64,000 bases of DNA from assembly GCF_900129365.1 (NCBI RefSeq), contig NZ_FQVM01000011.1:18994-82993 (forward strand), given 5' to 3'. The position numbers and the translations under genes are program-made. Position 1 is the stretch's first letter; each line of letters opens with the position of its first letter. The DNA comes from Clostridium fallax (GTDB lineage: Bacteria > Bacillota > Clostridia > Clostridiales > Clostridiaceae). Shown here piece by piece: positions 36,386 through 47,183 of this stretch. Below the pieces are notes generated by a model. That model was not told the origin of the DNA, made no database searches, and worked only from the letters and a program-made list of their open reading frames with translations.

Positions 36386-36562
36386 TTTAATTTCTCCTTA
36401 ACTATAAATATTTTTTAAAAATTTATAAAAATTTATATTTTCTTTATAATATATTTTAATTATAACTTTAGTTATTATATAATATAAGGATATAAAGTTA
36501 ATCTTAAACTTTATTATACAAGATTTTTAAATTTACTACCTTTTATAGGAGGGGCAAAACAA

Positions 36563-38386
36563 TTGAAAAAAGAAAATAAAAAAGAGAAAAAACCATTTTT
36601 TAAATCTTTTAATAACAGAAAAAAAAGATTAGTTTTAGCATCTGTAGGAATTACCTTTGTTTTCTTTTTACTTACGCTAAGATTGCTTTATCTAATGGTT
36701 TTTGACCATAAAGAATTAGCTGCTAAAGCCCAAGAACAATGGACAAACGAAGTAAAAATTGATGCTAAAAGAGGTAAAATTTTAGATACTAATGGATTAG
36801 AATTGGCAGTTAGCGCTAATGTATATAGAGTAGATTTAGATTTAAAATCTATTAGAGAATATATAGATTTAAAAAATAAAAAAAGTTCTGAAAAAATATC
36901 TAATGAAACTTTATCTAAAGATATTGGAAAAGCATTAAATATGGATGAAAATGAAGTTTTAAACAAACTAGAATACAAATTACCTAGCGGATTGCCTGCA
37001 AATTCTGTAACCTTAATAAGAAGAATAGAAAAAGAACAAGCAGACAATGTTAAAGCCTTAAAAATTAGAGGTATAATAGTATCCCCTGATACTAAAAGAT
37101 ATTATGTAAATAATAACTTACTATCTCATGTAATAGGAGTTACAGATACTGACTCTAATGGTCTTTCTGGAATAGAACTAGAGTACAATAAAGAACTCTC
37201 CGGTATTCCTGGAATGGTAATAGGAGAAGTTGATAGGCAAGATACTGCTCTTCCTTATTCTGAATCTACTTTTATACATCCAGTTAACGGAAAAGACGTA
37301 ACATTAACTATAGATGAAAGACTTCAAAATATTGCAGATAAGGCTGCAACTAAAGCTATGACAGAACATAAAGCAAAGGCTGCTTCAATTATAATTATGA
37401 ATCCTAAAAATGGTGAAGTTTTAGCTTTAGCAAATAAACCAGACTTTAATCCTAATAATCCTTATGCAGGAGCTGAAAAATTTGATGGGAAAACTAACTC
37501 AGATAAACTTCAAAAGATGTGGAGAAATATGGCTGTTAGTGACGCCTTTGAACCTGGATCAATCTTTAAAATAATAACAGCTATGGCTGCTTTAGAGGAG
37601 GGAGTTGCTGGAGGTAATGAAACTTACTACTGTCCTGGTTTTCTAAAATTTCCTGGAATGAGTTCACCTATTCATTGTTGGAAAAAAGAGGGGCATGGTA
37701 CAGAAACTTTTTCTCAAATAATGCAAAATTCATGTAATGTAGCATTTATGGAAATAGGTGCAAAATTAGGTAAGGAAAGATTAAATGAATATATTAAAAA
37801 GTTTGGATTAGGTCAGCTTTCAGGAATAGATTTACCTGGAGAAACTCCTGGAATAGTAAAACCTATCGATGAAATAAGTCCAATAGATCTTGCTACAATA
37901 TCTTTTGGACAAACTGATACTGTAAATCCTATTCAATTTATGGCTGCAGTTAATGCTGTTGCTAATAATGGAGTTTGGATTCAACCTCATGTTATGAAAG
38001 AAATTTCTCATATTGATAATAATGGAGAAAGAGTTATTGATAAAAAATTTGAGCCGAAAACAAAAGAGGTAGCTAGTGCTGAAAGCTGTGAAAAGTTAAG
38101 AAAAGTTCTTGAAGATACTGTTTCTAAAGGTTCTGGAGAACATGCCTATATAGAAGGCGCTCATATAGGTGGTAAAACAGGAACTGCCGAAAAAGTTTAT
38201 AACGGAGTTTATATGCCTGGTAAATATTTATCATCCTTTGTTGGTATGGCTCCTTGTAACGACCCTAAGGTTACAGTTATGGTTGTAATAGATGAACCTA
38301 AGGGAGAATATTTTGGTGGACTTATCTCTGCTCCTATTGCTCAAACAGTATTTGAAGATTTAATTGGATATTTAAATTTAAATTAG
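36563..38386 (+). CDS. Class B penicillin-binding protein (FtsI/SpoVD-like transpeptidase)
   Basis: A 607-aa cell-wall transpeptidase that cross-links peptidoglycan outside the membrane. A basic N terminus and one membrane helix (about 23-45) anchor it. Then come the dimerisation domain ('KIDAKRGKILDTNGLELA') and the transpeptidase domain with SIFK (Ser333, Lys336), SCN (390-392) and KTG (538-540). There is no PASTA domain at the C terminus, unlike typical SpoVD, so division, elongation or spore cortex are all possible roles. The start is TTG at 36563 after AGGAGGGG. It is divergent from the debranching enzyme and monocistronic. Confidence 0.9.
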   Translation: MKKENKKEKKPFFKSFNNRKKRLVLASVGITFVFFLLTLRLLYLMVFDHKELAAKAQEQWTNEVKIDAKRGKILDTNGLELAVSANVYRVDLDLKSIREYIDLKNKKSSEKISNETLSKDIGKALNMDENEVLNKLEYKLPSGLPANSVTLIRRIEKEQADNVKALKIRGIIVSPDTKRYYVNNNLLSHVIGVTDTDSNGLSGIELEYNKELSGIPGMVIGEVDRQDTALPYSESTFIHPVNGKDVTLTIDERLQNIADKAATKAMTEHKAKAASIIIMNPKNGEVLALANKPDFNPNNPYAGAEKFDGKTNSDKLQKMWRNMAVSDAFEPGSIFKIITAMAALEEGVAGGNETYYCPGFLKFPGMSSPIHCWKKEGHGTETFSQIMQNSCNVAFMEIGAKLGKERLNEYIKKFGLGQLSGIDLPGETPGIVKPIDEISPIDLATISFGQTDTVNPIQFMAAVNAVANNGVWIQPHVMKEISHIDNNGERVIDKKFEPKTKEVASAESCEKLRKVLEDTVSKGSGEHAYIEGAHIGGKTGTAEKVYNGVYMPGKYLSSFVGMAPCNDPKVTVMVVIDEPKGEYFGGLISAPIAQTVFEDLIGYLNLN

Positions 38387-38430
38387 AGTTTTTAGATTAA
38401 TATTTATTTAAAATAATAATTTATAACATA

Positions 38431-38474
38431 AAAATAGTATCTTAAGTAATTTATCTTAAGATACTATTTTTATA
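38431..38474 (+). terminator. Terminator of the penicillin-binding protein gene
   Basis: AAAATAGTATCTTAAG (38431-38446) pairs with CTTAAGATACTATTTT (38455-38470), 16 bp, followed by TATATATTT. It can also work on the opposite strand. Confidence 0.8.
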
Positions 38475-38595
38475 TATTTAATAAATATTTTTTTATTTAA
38501 AAATTGTAACCTATAATTAAATAATTTATTTTATTTCTTTGATTATATATTTTAATTTATCATAAATAATAAACATAAAACTTCATTAAATAAAA

Positions 38596-40512
38596 TTATA
38601 CTGCTTCATCTATATTATTTACAAATTGACTATTATAAAGGTCAGAATAGAAACCACCTTTATTTAAAAGTTCTTCATGAGTTCCCTTTTCTATAATATG
38701 CCCATGATTCATAACTAAAATTAAATCTGCATTTTTTATAGTTGAAAGTCTATGAGCTATTACAAAACTTGTTTTTCCTTCCATCATTTTATTCATAGCC
38801 TTTTGTATATATAATTCTGTTCTTGTATCTACACTACTTGTTGCTTCATCTAAGATTAATATAGATGGATTTGCAATTATTGCTCTTGCTATAGTTAAAA
38901 GTTGTCTTTGACCTTGAGATATATTAGAAGCTTCTTCATTTAAAACTGTATCGTATCCCTTAGGAAGAGTTCTAATGAAATGATCTGCATGAGCTGCTTT
39001 AGCTGCACTAATCACCTCTTCTTCTGTAGCATTTTCTTTTCCGTAAGCTATATTATCTTTTATAGTTCCATTAAATAACCAGGTATCTTGAAGAACCATT
39101 CCAAATAAACTTCTTAAATCTCCACGCTTTATATCTCTTGTATCTATTCCTTCAATTTTTATAGATCCACTATTTATTTCATAAAATCTCATAAGAAGAT
39201 TTATTATAGTTGTTTTTCCTGCTCCTGTTGGACCAACGATTGCTATTGTTTGTCCTTTCTTAGCACTAATATTCATATCTGAAATTAAAATTGAATCTTC
39301 TTTATATCCAAAGTTAACATTATGAAAATCTACATCACCATTAACTTTTAAAAGATCATTTTTATCTTCATAAAGTTTAAACATAATACCATTCTCTTCT
39401 TTTATTACAGAAACAGCTTCCTTTTTATCTGGAATTTCTTCTAACTCATCTAATAATTCAAAAACTCTCTCTGCAGATGCCACTGTTGATTGAAGTATAT
39501 TTGCAATACTTGCAGTTTGATTTATTGGTTGAGTAAATTGTCTTGAATATTGAATAAAGGCTTGAATATCTCCTATTTGAAGAGTTCTTTTAGTAACCAT
39601 TACCCCTCCAACAACACACACAATAACATATCCTATATTATTTATGAAAGTCATTATAGGCATTACTACTCCAGATATAAATTGTGCCTTCCATCCAGCT
39701 TCATAAAGATTATTATTTATTTCTTTAAATTCCTCTATTGAAGTTTCCTCATGACCAAAAGCTTTTACAATTTTATGTCCTGTATACATTTCTTCTACAT
39801 GACCATTTAAATCTCCCAATACTTTTTGTTGCTTTACAAAGTATTGTTGTGATTTTTTGATTATAGTTTTAGTTGCTATTATACATAATGGAATTGTTAT
39901 AATTGTAACTAAAGTTAAAAGAGGACTTATAGTAAGCATCATAATAATTACTCCCACTAAAGTAACCACTGCTGTAACAAGTTGTGTTATACTTTGTTGA
40001 AGAGTTGAACTTACATTATCTATATCATTAGTAACACGACTTAAAATTTCTCCTACAGTTTTGGAATCATAATATTTTAAAGGTAACTTAGATAACTTTT
40101 CATCAACATCTTTACGCATTTTTAAAACTGTACTTTGAGCTACTCCTGCCATAATATATTGTTGAAAATAACTGAATATAGCACTAAATACATAAAATCC
40201 TGCTAATATTATAAGTAGTTTACCTATATATTTATAATCTATAGTTGCAGTTGGTATTTTCATTCTAATCATTATGCCTTCAAATAATTTAGTAGTAGCT
40301 TTACCCATTATAGTTGGACTTACAATTGAAAAGAGGGTACTCAATATAGCCATAATAAATATTATAAATAATTGAACTTTCTTAGGACTTAAATATTTAA
40401 GTATTCTTTTCATTGTACCTTTAAAATCCCTAGGCTTTTCAACACTCATTGCAAATCCTGCATGAGGGCCTCTTCTTATAGGTAAATCTTTTTGTTTTTT
40501 ATCTCCACTCAT
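38596..40512 (-). CDS. ABC exporter half-transporter B (catalytic-site subunit)
   Basis: A 638-aa protein: six membrane helices (about residues 45-350) fused to one ABC ATPase. Walker A is GPTGAGKTT, Walker B 'ILILDEATSSVD' has the catalytic Glu and the H-loop is FVIAHRLST. The signature reads ISQGQ, not LSGGQ. With the partner gene, whose Walker B and H-loop are degenerate but whose signature is normal, this gives one working and one degenerate ATP site. That is the known design of heterodimeric drug and lipid exporters such as BmrCD, LmrCD and TM287/288. Its ATG overlaps the partner's stop by 4 nt, with GGAGGAG before it. Confidence 0.92.
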   Translation of the reverse strand: MSGDKKQKDLPIRRGPHAGFAMSVEKPRDFKGTMKRILKYLSPKKVQLFIIFIMAILSTLFSIVSPTIMGKATTKLFEGIMIRMKIPTATIDYKYIGKLLIILAGFYVFSAIFSYFQQYIMAGVAQSTVLKMRKDVDEKLSKLPLKYYDSKTVGEILSRVTNDIDNVSSTLQQSITQLVTAVVTLVGVIIMMLTISPLLTLVTIITIPLCIIATKTIIKKSQQYFVKQQKVLGDLNGHVEEMYTGHKIVKAFGHEETSIEEFKEINNNLYEAGWKAQFISGVVMPIMTFINNIGYVIVCVVGGVMVTKRTLQIGDIQAFIQYSRQFTQPINQTASIANILQSTVASAERVFELLDELEEIPDKKEAVSVIKEENGIMFKLYEDKNDLLKVNGDVDFHNVNFGYKEDSILISDMNISAKKGQTIAIVGPTGAGKTTIINLLMRFYEINSGSIKIEGIDTRDIKRGDLRSLFGMVLQDTWLFNGTIKDNIAYGKENATEEEVISAAKAAHADHFIRTLPKGYDTVLNEEASNISQGQRQLLTIARAIIANPSILILDEATSSVDTRTELYIQKAMNKMMEGKTSFVIAHRLSTIKNADLILVMNHGHIIEKGTHEELLNKGGFYSDLYNSQFVNNIDEAV

Positions 40513-42245
40513 GCTATCTCCTCCTTTGAAAGCTGTGATTCTACTATTTCACAATATACCTTACAATTCTTTAAAAGTTCTTTATGAGTTCCAATACCTT
40601 TTACTTTTCCATCATCAAGAACTATTATTCTATCTGCATCCATAACAGTACTAACTCTTTGAGCTACTATAATAACTGTTGATTCCTTTGTTTCATCTTT
40701 AAGAGCATGACGAAGTTTAGCATCTGTTTTAAAATCTAAAGCAGAAAAACTATCATCAAAAACATAAATTTCTGGTTTTCTAACTAAAGCACGGGCAATA
40801 GATAAACGTTGTTTTTGTCCTCCAGAAACATTATTACCTCCTTGGGCAATAATTGAATCGAAACCATCTTTCATTTCTGAAATAAACTCAAAAGCTTGAG
40901 CTGTTTTAGCAGCATTTTTTATTTCCTCTAAAGAAGCATCTTCTTTTCCATATCTTATATTGTCTTCAATAGTTCCACTAAACAACACTGCTTTTTGAGG
41001 AACTAGACCTATTTTTTGTCTTAAACTCTTTTGATCTACATTTCTTATATCTACACCATCAACCAAAATACTTCCCTCTTTAACATCATAAAATCTTGGT
41101 ATCAAGTTAACTATTGTAGATTTACCAGAACCTGTTCCACCAATTATTGCAGTAACTTCTCCAGGTTTTGCACTAAAAGATATATTTTCTATAGCTGGTG
41201 TTTCAGCTCCTTCATATCTGTAAGTTACATTTTTAAATTCTATATAACCTTTTTTGTCATTAAAATTTTCTTCCTTATCTAAATCCTTTATAGATGTTTC
41301 TTGATCTAACACTTCATTTATCCTAGTTGCAGATGCTGAAGCACGAGGTATTAAAACAAACATCATAGAAACCATAATAAGTGAAAACATTATTTGCATA
41401 ACATATTGAACAAAAGCCATTAAGTTACCAACTTCCATGTTCCCATCGCCAACTCTAATAGATCCAAACCACAATATAAGAACTGTTGTAAGATTTAATA
41501 TTATCATCATAGAAGGCATTAAAGCTGCCATTATTTTATTAACCTTTATAGCTGTATCAGTTAAATCCTTATTAGCTTTATTAAATCTTTTATTTTCATA
41601 GTCATCTCTATTAAAGGCTCTAATTACTCTAACACCTGTAAGTTTTTCTCTAAGTACTAAGTTTAATTTATCTAATTTTTTTTGCATTGCATTAAATAAA
41701 GGAATCCCCTGTCTTGTAATGCCAAATATAGTTAATGCCAAAATAGGAATAACTATTAATATAATTAATGATAATTTAGCATCCTTTGATACCGCCATTA
41801 TTATTCCACCAATACACATCATTGGTGCTGTTACTATCATTCTTAACATAATAATTATCACTTGTTGAACTTGATTTATATCATTTGTAGTTCTTGTTAT
41901 CAATGATGCTGTTCCAAATTTATTAAATTCATTTAAAGAATAACTTTGTACTCTTTCAAATACAATATCTCTAAGGTCTTTTCCATATCCAACTGATATT
42001 TTAGCTGATAATAAGCTTGCTCCTATAGTACATATAGCGCCTAAAGCTGCAACAATAAGCATTACTCCACCAATTTTTAAAATATAATTAGTATCACCAC
42101 TTACAATACCAGTATCAACAATATCTGCCATTAAGGTAGGTAGATATAATTGAGATATTGATTGGAAAAATAATAAAATTAAAACTATAATTAATGGATT
42201 TTTATATTTTTTTAAGTATTTAAATAGCTTTAACAATTTAATCAT
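40509..42245 (-). CDS. ABC exporter half-transporter A (degenerate-site subunit)
   Basis: A 578-aa six-helix ABC half-transporter. Walker A GGTGSGKST and signature VSGGQ are normal, but Walker B is 'IYVFDDSFSALD' with Asp in place of the catalytic Glu, and the H-loop is IIVAQRVST with Gln in place of His. It therefore should bind but hardly hydrolyse ATP at its own site. AGGAG abuts the ATG at 42245 with no spacer, so a TTG three codons later (42236) may be the true start. It lies 9 nt after the MarR gene and overlaps the next gene, so the three form one operon. The substrate is unknown; drugs or lipids are likely. Confidence 0.92.
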   Translation of the reverse strand: MIKLLKLFKYLKKYKNPLIIVLILLFFQSISQLYLPTLMADIVDTGIVSGDTNYILKIGGVMLIVAALGAICTIGASLLSAKISVGYGKDLRDIVFERVQSYSLNEFNKFGTASLITRTTNDINQVQQVIIIMLRMIVTAPMMCIGGIIMAVSKDAKLSLIILIVIPILALTIFGITRQGIPLFNAMQKKLDKLNLVLREKLTGVRVIRAFNRDDYENKRFNKANKDLTDTAIKVNKIMAALMPSMMIILNLTTVLILWFGSIRVGDGNMEVGNLMAFVQYVMQIMFSLIMVSMMFVLIPRASASATRINEVLDQETSIKDLDKEENFNDKKGYIEFKNVTYRYEGAETPAIENISFSAKPGEVTAIIGGTGSGKSTIVNLIPRFYDVKEGSILVDGVDIRNVDQKSLRQKIGLVPQKAVLFSGTIEDNIRYGKEDASLEEIKNAAKTAQAFEFISEMKDGFDSIIAQGGNNVSGGQKQRLSIARALVRKPEIYVFDDSFSALDFKTDAKLRHALKDETKESTVIIVAQRVSTVMDADRIIVLDDGKVKGIGTHKELLKNCKVYCEIVESQLSKEEIA

Positions 42246-42254
42246 CTCCTAATA

Positions 42255-42707
42255 TCATTTATTATTTTTCTCATATTCTATAATTTCTTTAAGATTATTT
42301 GTCATCTGGATAAGTAATCTTCTAAATATTATTTTTTCTTCTTGAGTAAAGTCCTTAAAATATTCTTTTTCTAGATCTTTTTCTAATTCTTTAATTTCTT
42401 TACAAATTTTAATTCCCCTATCAGTTAAATAAACTCTAGAAATTCTTTGATCTTCTTTATCTGATTTTCTATAGATTAAATTAGCCTTTTCCATTCTTCC
42501 TAAAACTATTGTTAAAGTAGATGGTTTTACAGATATTCTATCAGAAAGCTCCTTTTGACTTTGGCCATCTTTACTTTCCAAAGCTAAAAGCACATAAGGT
42601 TGCCCTGGGTATAACCCAAGCTTTTCCAAAGCCATATGAATCCTTTGGTAGTGAGCTTTTATATTTTGTAGATATGCATAGTATATAGTTTCAATTCTTT
42701 CTTCCAT
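42255..42707 (-). CDS. MarR-family transcriptional regulator
   Basis: A 150-aa winged-helix regulator. 'QSQKELSDRISVKPSTLTIV' forms the helix-turn-helix and 'SDKEDQRISRVYLTDRGIKI' the wing, both typical MarR features. Such proteins usually repress their own operon and lose DNA binding when a drug or phenolic ligand binds. GAGGTGATTTT precedes the ATG. It leads the operon with the two exporter genes, so it most probably controls their expression. Confidence 0.92.
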   Translation of the reverse strand: MEERIETIYYAYLQNIKAHYQRIHMALEKLGLYPGQPYVLLALESKDGQSQKELSDRISVKPSTLTIVLGRMEKANLIYRKSDKEDQRISRVYLTDRGIKICKEIKELEKDLEKEYFKDFTQEEKIIFRRLLIQMTNNLKEIIEYEKNNK

Positions 42708-42723
42708 AAAATCACCTCATTAA

Positions 42724-42775
42724 TTTAGACGTCAAAATATATTAGAATATTATCATAATGATTTTTTTATGTCAA
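42724..42775 (-). promoter_or_regulatory. Promoter and possible operator of the MarR-exporter operon
   Basis: TTGACA (42775-42770), 17 bp, TAATAT (42752-42747) on the minus strand. Just downstream, TTTAGACGTCAAA (42724-42736) is a near-perfect palindrome around GACGTC and may be the MarR operator. Confidence 0.7.
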
Positions 42776-42963
42776 TAATGTTTATTTATTAAAATTTAAC
42801 ATATTTACTGATTTAATATTTATTTAATTATTATTTAAAAATATTTATACTGTTAACATTTATGTAATAAAGTAAATAACTCCCTATTCTGTATTGATTT
42901 TTAATTTATTAATTAGCCATCTAATGATTTATTACTTGTATTTTTATTAAAAATTTCTTATAT

Positions 42964-42992
42964 TTGTCAATATAATATAAAAATTTTATACT
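42964..42992 (+). promoter_or_regulatory. Promoter of the sugar O-acetyltransferase
   Basis: TTGTCA (42964-42969), 17 bp, TATACT (42987-42992), about 57 bp before the ATG. The middle of the 342-bp gap 42708-43049 shows nothing else. Confidence 0.72.
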
Positions 42993-43049
42993 TTTTATTT
43001 TCTTTAAATAGTTGTAAAATAATAGTAAATCATATACGGAGGTATAATT

Positions 43050-43622
43050 ATGACTTTTGTTACTGAAAAGGAAAAAATGATTAACGGAGAAAATTACGAT
43101 GCATCTGATGAAACTTTAGTTAAATCTAGACTAAGAACAAGAAAACTAACTCGTTTATATAATGAATCATCTGATGAAGATTTTAATAATAGAACAGAAA
43201 TATTAAAAAATTTATTAGGTTCTTTTAAGGATGCCCCTTTTATAGAACCACCTTTTAGATGTGATTATGGTTTTAATATTCATTTAGGAAAAAACTTTTA
43301 TTCTAATTTTGATCTTGTAATTTTAGATATATGCCCTGTAACTATCGGAGATAACTGTTTTATAGCTCCTGGAGTTCATATATACACTGCAGCTCATCCT
43401 ATAGATCCTTTAGAAAGATTAAAATATGAATTTGGAAAACCTGTAACTATTGGAGATAATGTATGGATTGGAGGTCATGCTACTATAAACCCCGGTGTAA
43501 CTATTGGAAATAATGTAGTTGTAGCCTCCGGATCAGTTGTAGTTAAAGATGTCCCTAATAATGTTGTAGTAGGAGGAAACCCTGCTAAAATAATAAAAAC
43601 AATAGAGATTTCTAAATCCTAA
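43050..43622 (+). CDS. Maltose/galactoside O-acetyltransferase-type enzyme
   Basis: A 190-aa cytosolic trimeric left-handed beta-helix enzyme that acetylates sugars from acetyl-CoA. The N-terminal '[20 protein letters not shown]' is the maltose-acetyltransferase (Mac) domain. Then come '[20 protein letters not shown]' and hexapeptide repeats ('[20 protein letters not shown]', '[18 protein letters not shown]'), with the catalytic His in [15 protein letters not shown] precedes the ATG. The exact acceptor (maltose, glucose or galactosides) is not determined. It is divergent from the efflux operon, perhaps by chance, although both could serve detoxification. Confidence 0.9.
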   Translation: MTFVTEKEKMINGENYDASDETLVKSRLRTRKLTRLYNESSDEDFNNRTEILKNLLGSFKDAPFIEPPFRCDYGFNIHLGKNFYSNFDLVILDICPVTIGDNCFIAPGVHIYTAAHPIDPLERLKYEFGKPVTIGDNVWIGGHATINPGVTIGNNVVVASGSVVVKDVPNNVVVGGNPAKIIKTIEISKS

Positions 43623-43683
43623 ACTATTTAATTATAATATTATTTTTATAGTTTTCTTTTTTAATTTTATTCAATATTGTATT

Positions 43684-43714
43684 AAAGACTGCTGATAAAT
43701 TATCAGCAGTCTTT
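43684..43714. terminator. Shared terminator of convergent genes
   Basis: A 15-bp stem, AAAGACTGCTGATAA (43684-43698) with TTATCAGCAGTCTTT (43700-43714). The T runs are short on both sides, but it lies between two convergent genes. Confidence 0.68.
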
Positions 43715-43775
43715 ATAAATAAATATTTAATATTTTTAATTTTTAAACCCTATATAGAAAACCATAATAATAAAT

Positions 43776-46700
43776 TTAATCTATATCATTATTATCTATA
43801 TTTTGTTTTACTGGTATTGTTATAGTAAACTCACTACCTTCTCCTAGTTTACTTTTTAACTTAATATCTCCTTTATGAAGTTTTACTAACTGATTTACAA
43901 GAGTTAATCCTAAACCACTTCCACCATGCTCTTCTGTTATAGAGTTATAAGCTTGTCCAAATCTATTAAATATAGCTTTATGATATTTTTCATCTATTCC
44001 TATTCCTGTATCTCTAACTATTATATCTACAGTATCTATATTATCTTTAATTACAACCTCTATAGTTCCACCTTCTTTTGTAAATTTAACAGCATTTCCT
44101 ATTAAATTAACAACACATCTTTCTATTTCCCCTCTATCACATTCAATAGCTTTTTCTTCAATTTCAGGATCTATTATAAGCTCTATCCCCTTACTTTCTA
44201 TGTAATTTTTCATAGATAAAGCTACCTCTTCTACAAGGTACACAATATCTACCTCTGTTATATGTAATCTATATGTACCAGACTCTATCTTAGAAGTATC
44301 TATTATATTGTTTATAAGTCTTAATAATCTATCAGAATTTCCTTTAAGAGCATCCATATAATAAGCTAATTTATCCTTTGTTATCTTTTTACCTTTAGAA
44401 TTAAATTCATTTATAAGTTGCACTGTAGCTAATATTACGTTTAAAGGTGTTCTAAGTTCATGAGATAAATTTACAAAATAATTATTTTTATATCTTTCTA
44501 TTTTTATTAATTTATTATAAAGTTCTTCATTTTCATCTAATTTGTTATTAAGTTCTAAGGTTCTTTGTCTTACTAAGCCTTCTAATATATTCATTCTATT
44601 CCAAATAAATATAACAATTATTATTATTATTATTATATACAAAGTATAAGCCATTGGAGTTTGCCATGGTGGATTTTTTATCATAACATCTATAACTGTA
44701 GGATCACTCCATTCCCCTGTAGCATTTCTTGCTTTAACTAAAAACCTATACTTTCCTGGTCTTACATTTGTATAGTTGGCATAATTCCTATTATTAGAAT
44801 ATATCCAGCTTTTATCAACACCATCTAATTTATAAGCATAATTAGTTTTAGTTACATTTCTATAATCCGGCAGAAAAAATTCAAAAGAAAAGAAGTTTTG
44901 ATTATAATTTAATATTATGTTTTCTCTAATATCTTTATGATTACCACTAATTAAGAAGTCCTTTATAACCACTTTTGGTAAAAACGTTTCTTCCTGTAAC
45001 TTGCCAGGATAAAAACTATTGAATCCATTTATTCCACCAAAAAACATTTCTCCACTTTTACTTTTATGAAATGAATATGCATTAAATTCATTATTTTGAA
45101 GTCCATCAGTTATATTAAATGAAATAAATTTATTTTTTACAATATCTAATTTACATATTCCTCCATTTGTACTTACCCAAGGATTTCCTTCATTATCTAT
45201 TAAAACTCCATAAACAAAATTATTAGCTAATCCAAGTTTTTCAGTATATCTACTAAACCCTTTAGTTTTTCTATCAAATTTATTTAATCCATAATTAGTA
45301 GCAATCCATAAGTTGCCTAATTTATCTCCTGTTATTGCTTTAATAGAATTTATACTTAAGCTATCATCACTTTCTTCACTTTTGTAATTTTTAACTTGTC
45401 CTGTACTTTTATTATAACTAGTAACCCCTCCATTTATAGCACTTCCAAACCACATAACTCCAGAATCATCTTCATATATAGATGTTATAAATTTATCTAT
45501 TATTCCATTATTATCAAAAATAAAATTATAACTTTTAAAGCTATCCTTCCTATCAAAAGTACATAATCCATTTCTAGTTCCTATCCATAAAATTCCTTCT
45601 CTATCTATATATAAAGATTTAACTTCATTCCAAATTAAGGATTTATCTGTACCATCATTATAATAATTAGTAAATGTATTAGTCTTTTTATTTAACTTAT
45701 TAAGACCATAAGAAGTAGCTATCCATATTTCATCATCTTTTCCTGTAACAGTCCATACAGTATCATCACTTATACTATTCTGATCTTCATCATGTTTATA
45801 AATTTTTATATTATTGTTTTTTCTATTAAATCTATTTAGTCCTCCACTATTAGTACCAATCCAAAGTTCTCCATCCTTATCTTCATATATACCTTGGATC
45901 ATATTGTCGCTAAAACTATTTTTTCCTTGCGTTCTTTTATAATGTTTAAAAATTGTTTTAGGATTAAAGGTACTTATTCCATTATTAGTACCAACCCAAA
46001 CAATACCAGATTTATCTTCAAAAATAGTGTTAATCTGGTCATTTGTTAAGCTTTGAGGATTATATAAACTATTTTTATAAGTTATGAATTTATTATTTCC
46101 TAAATATTTAGCAAGCCCTCTATCAGTACCTATCCAAATATTCCCTATTTCATCTTCATAAACTGCCCTAATTGTATTAGATGGAATTCCAAAAGGATTT
46201 TCTTCTTCTTTTTGAAATCTATTTATTTTATTTCCTTCCTCATCTAATTCAAATAATCCATTATCCTTTGTTCCTATCCAAAGATGATTGTTTTTATCCT
46301 TATAAATCTTACTTACATATTGAAGATTAATATTGCTTAAGTTTCCCAAGTCTACTCTAAGAAACTTATTATTTTTTTCGTCATACTTTTCTAAACCATC
46401 TTTAGTTCCTACCCATATATTGCCTTTTCCATCCTCTTCTATGGATGTCACGAAATTATTAGGGTCACCATTAAGATTTGTTTCCTTTATGTATATTCTT
46501 TTAAAAGTTCCTTTTTCTTTAAAAAATATGTTTAATCCATTTTCTGTTCCTACCCAAATTCTATTTTTAGAATCTATAAATATATCCCATATATTATAAT
46601 GAGACAAACTATTATTATTTTTTTCATCATAAGTATAGCTTACTATTTTACCTGTTTTATTATCTATCTTACTTAATCCCTTTGAAGTTGCTATTAATAA

Positions 46701-47023
46701 ATCACCATCTTTATCTTGTAAAACATCACTTACTATGTTAGATATAATTCCATTAATATTATTTTTTTTGCTTCCTTCGTATTTAAAAACATCAAAATTA
46801 TGTCCATCATATCTATTTAATCCGTCTTCTGTTCCGAACCACATGTATCCATAATTATCTTGAAAAATAGATTCTACAGATGCCTGAGATAATCCATCTT
46901 CTATATTAATTCTTTTAAAGTTTATATCTTCTTCTTCAGCTTTTACTATTATGGGAGTAAAAAAATAAATACAATCAAAAAAACCCATATACTTATATAG
47001 CATCTTTTTAAGTTCTTTTTCAC
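43776..47023 (-). CDS. Propeller-type sensor histidine kinase, frameshifted near its start
   Basis: A large membrane sensor. Many Reg_prop repeats (WxGTxxGLxxxD, about residues 40-690) form an extracellular double beta-propeller. A Y_Y_Y domain ('NYAYKLDGVDKSWIYS'), one helix (about 782-802), HisKA with His848 in LSHELRTPLN and HATPase_c (NAVKFT, DTGIGI, GSGLGL) follow. No receiver or DNA-binding domain is attached and no response regulator lies nearby. The only good ribosome site (GGAGGTGAACTT) serves a GTG at 47023 that begins MKKNLKRCYISIWVFLIVFI, a clear signal peptide, but that frame stops at 46949. The long frame (open from ATG 47003, poor ribosome site) lies one base out. One base appears to be missing among two seven-base homopolymers (46959-46965, 46977-46983). 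It may be switched off, phase variable, or a sequencing error. Confidence 0.82.
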
Positions 47024-47130
47024 AAGTTCACCTCCAAAATATTTTGTATTTATGGCGCTTATTTAATTATACTAATTTATTTATTAAATTTGTATATATC
47101 TTTGATAAATTGTTAACTTTTTTAATGTTA

Positions 47131-47169
47131 TAAAACAAAATACGAGTGAATTTTTAAAAATAACACTCG
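47131..47169 (-). terminator. Terminator of the activase gene
   Basis: CGAGTG (47143-47148) pairs with CACTCG (47164-47169), with an inner AT stem. The minus strand continues as TATTTTGTTTTA. Confidence 0.7.
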
Positions 47170-47183
47170 CATTTTATATAAGT

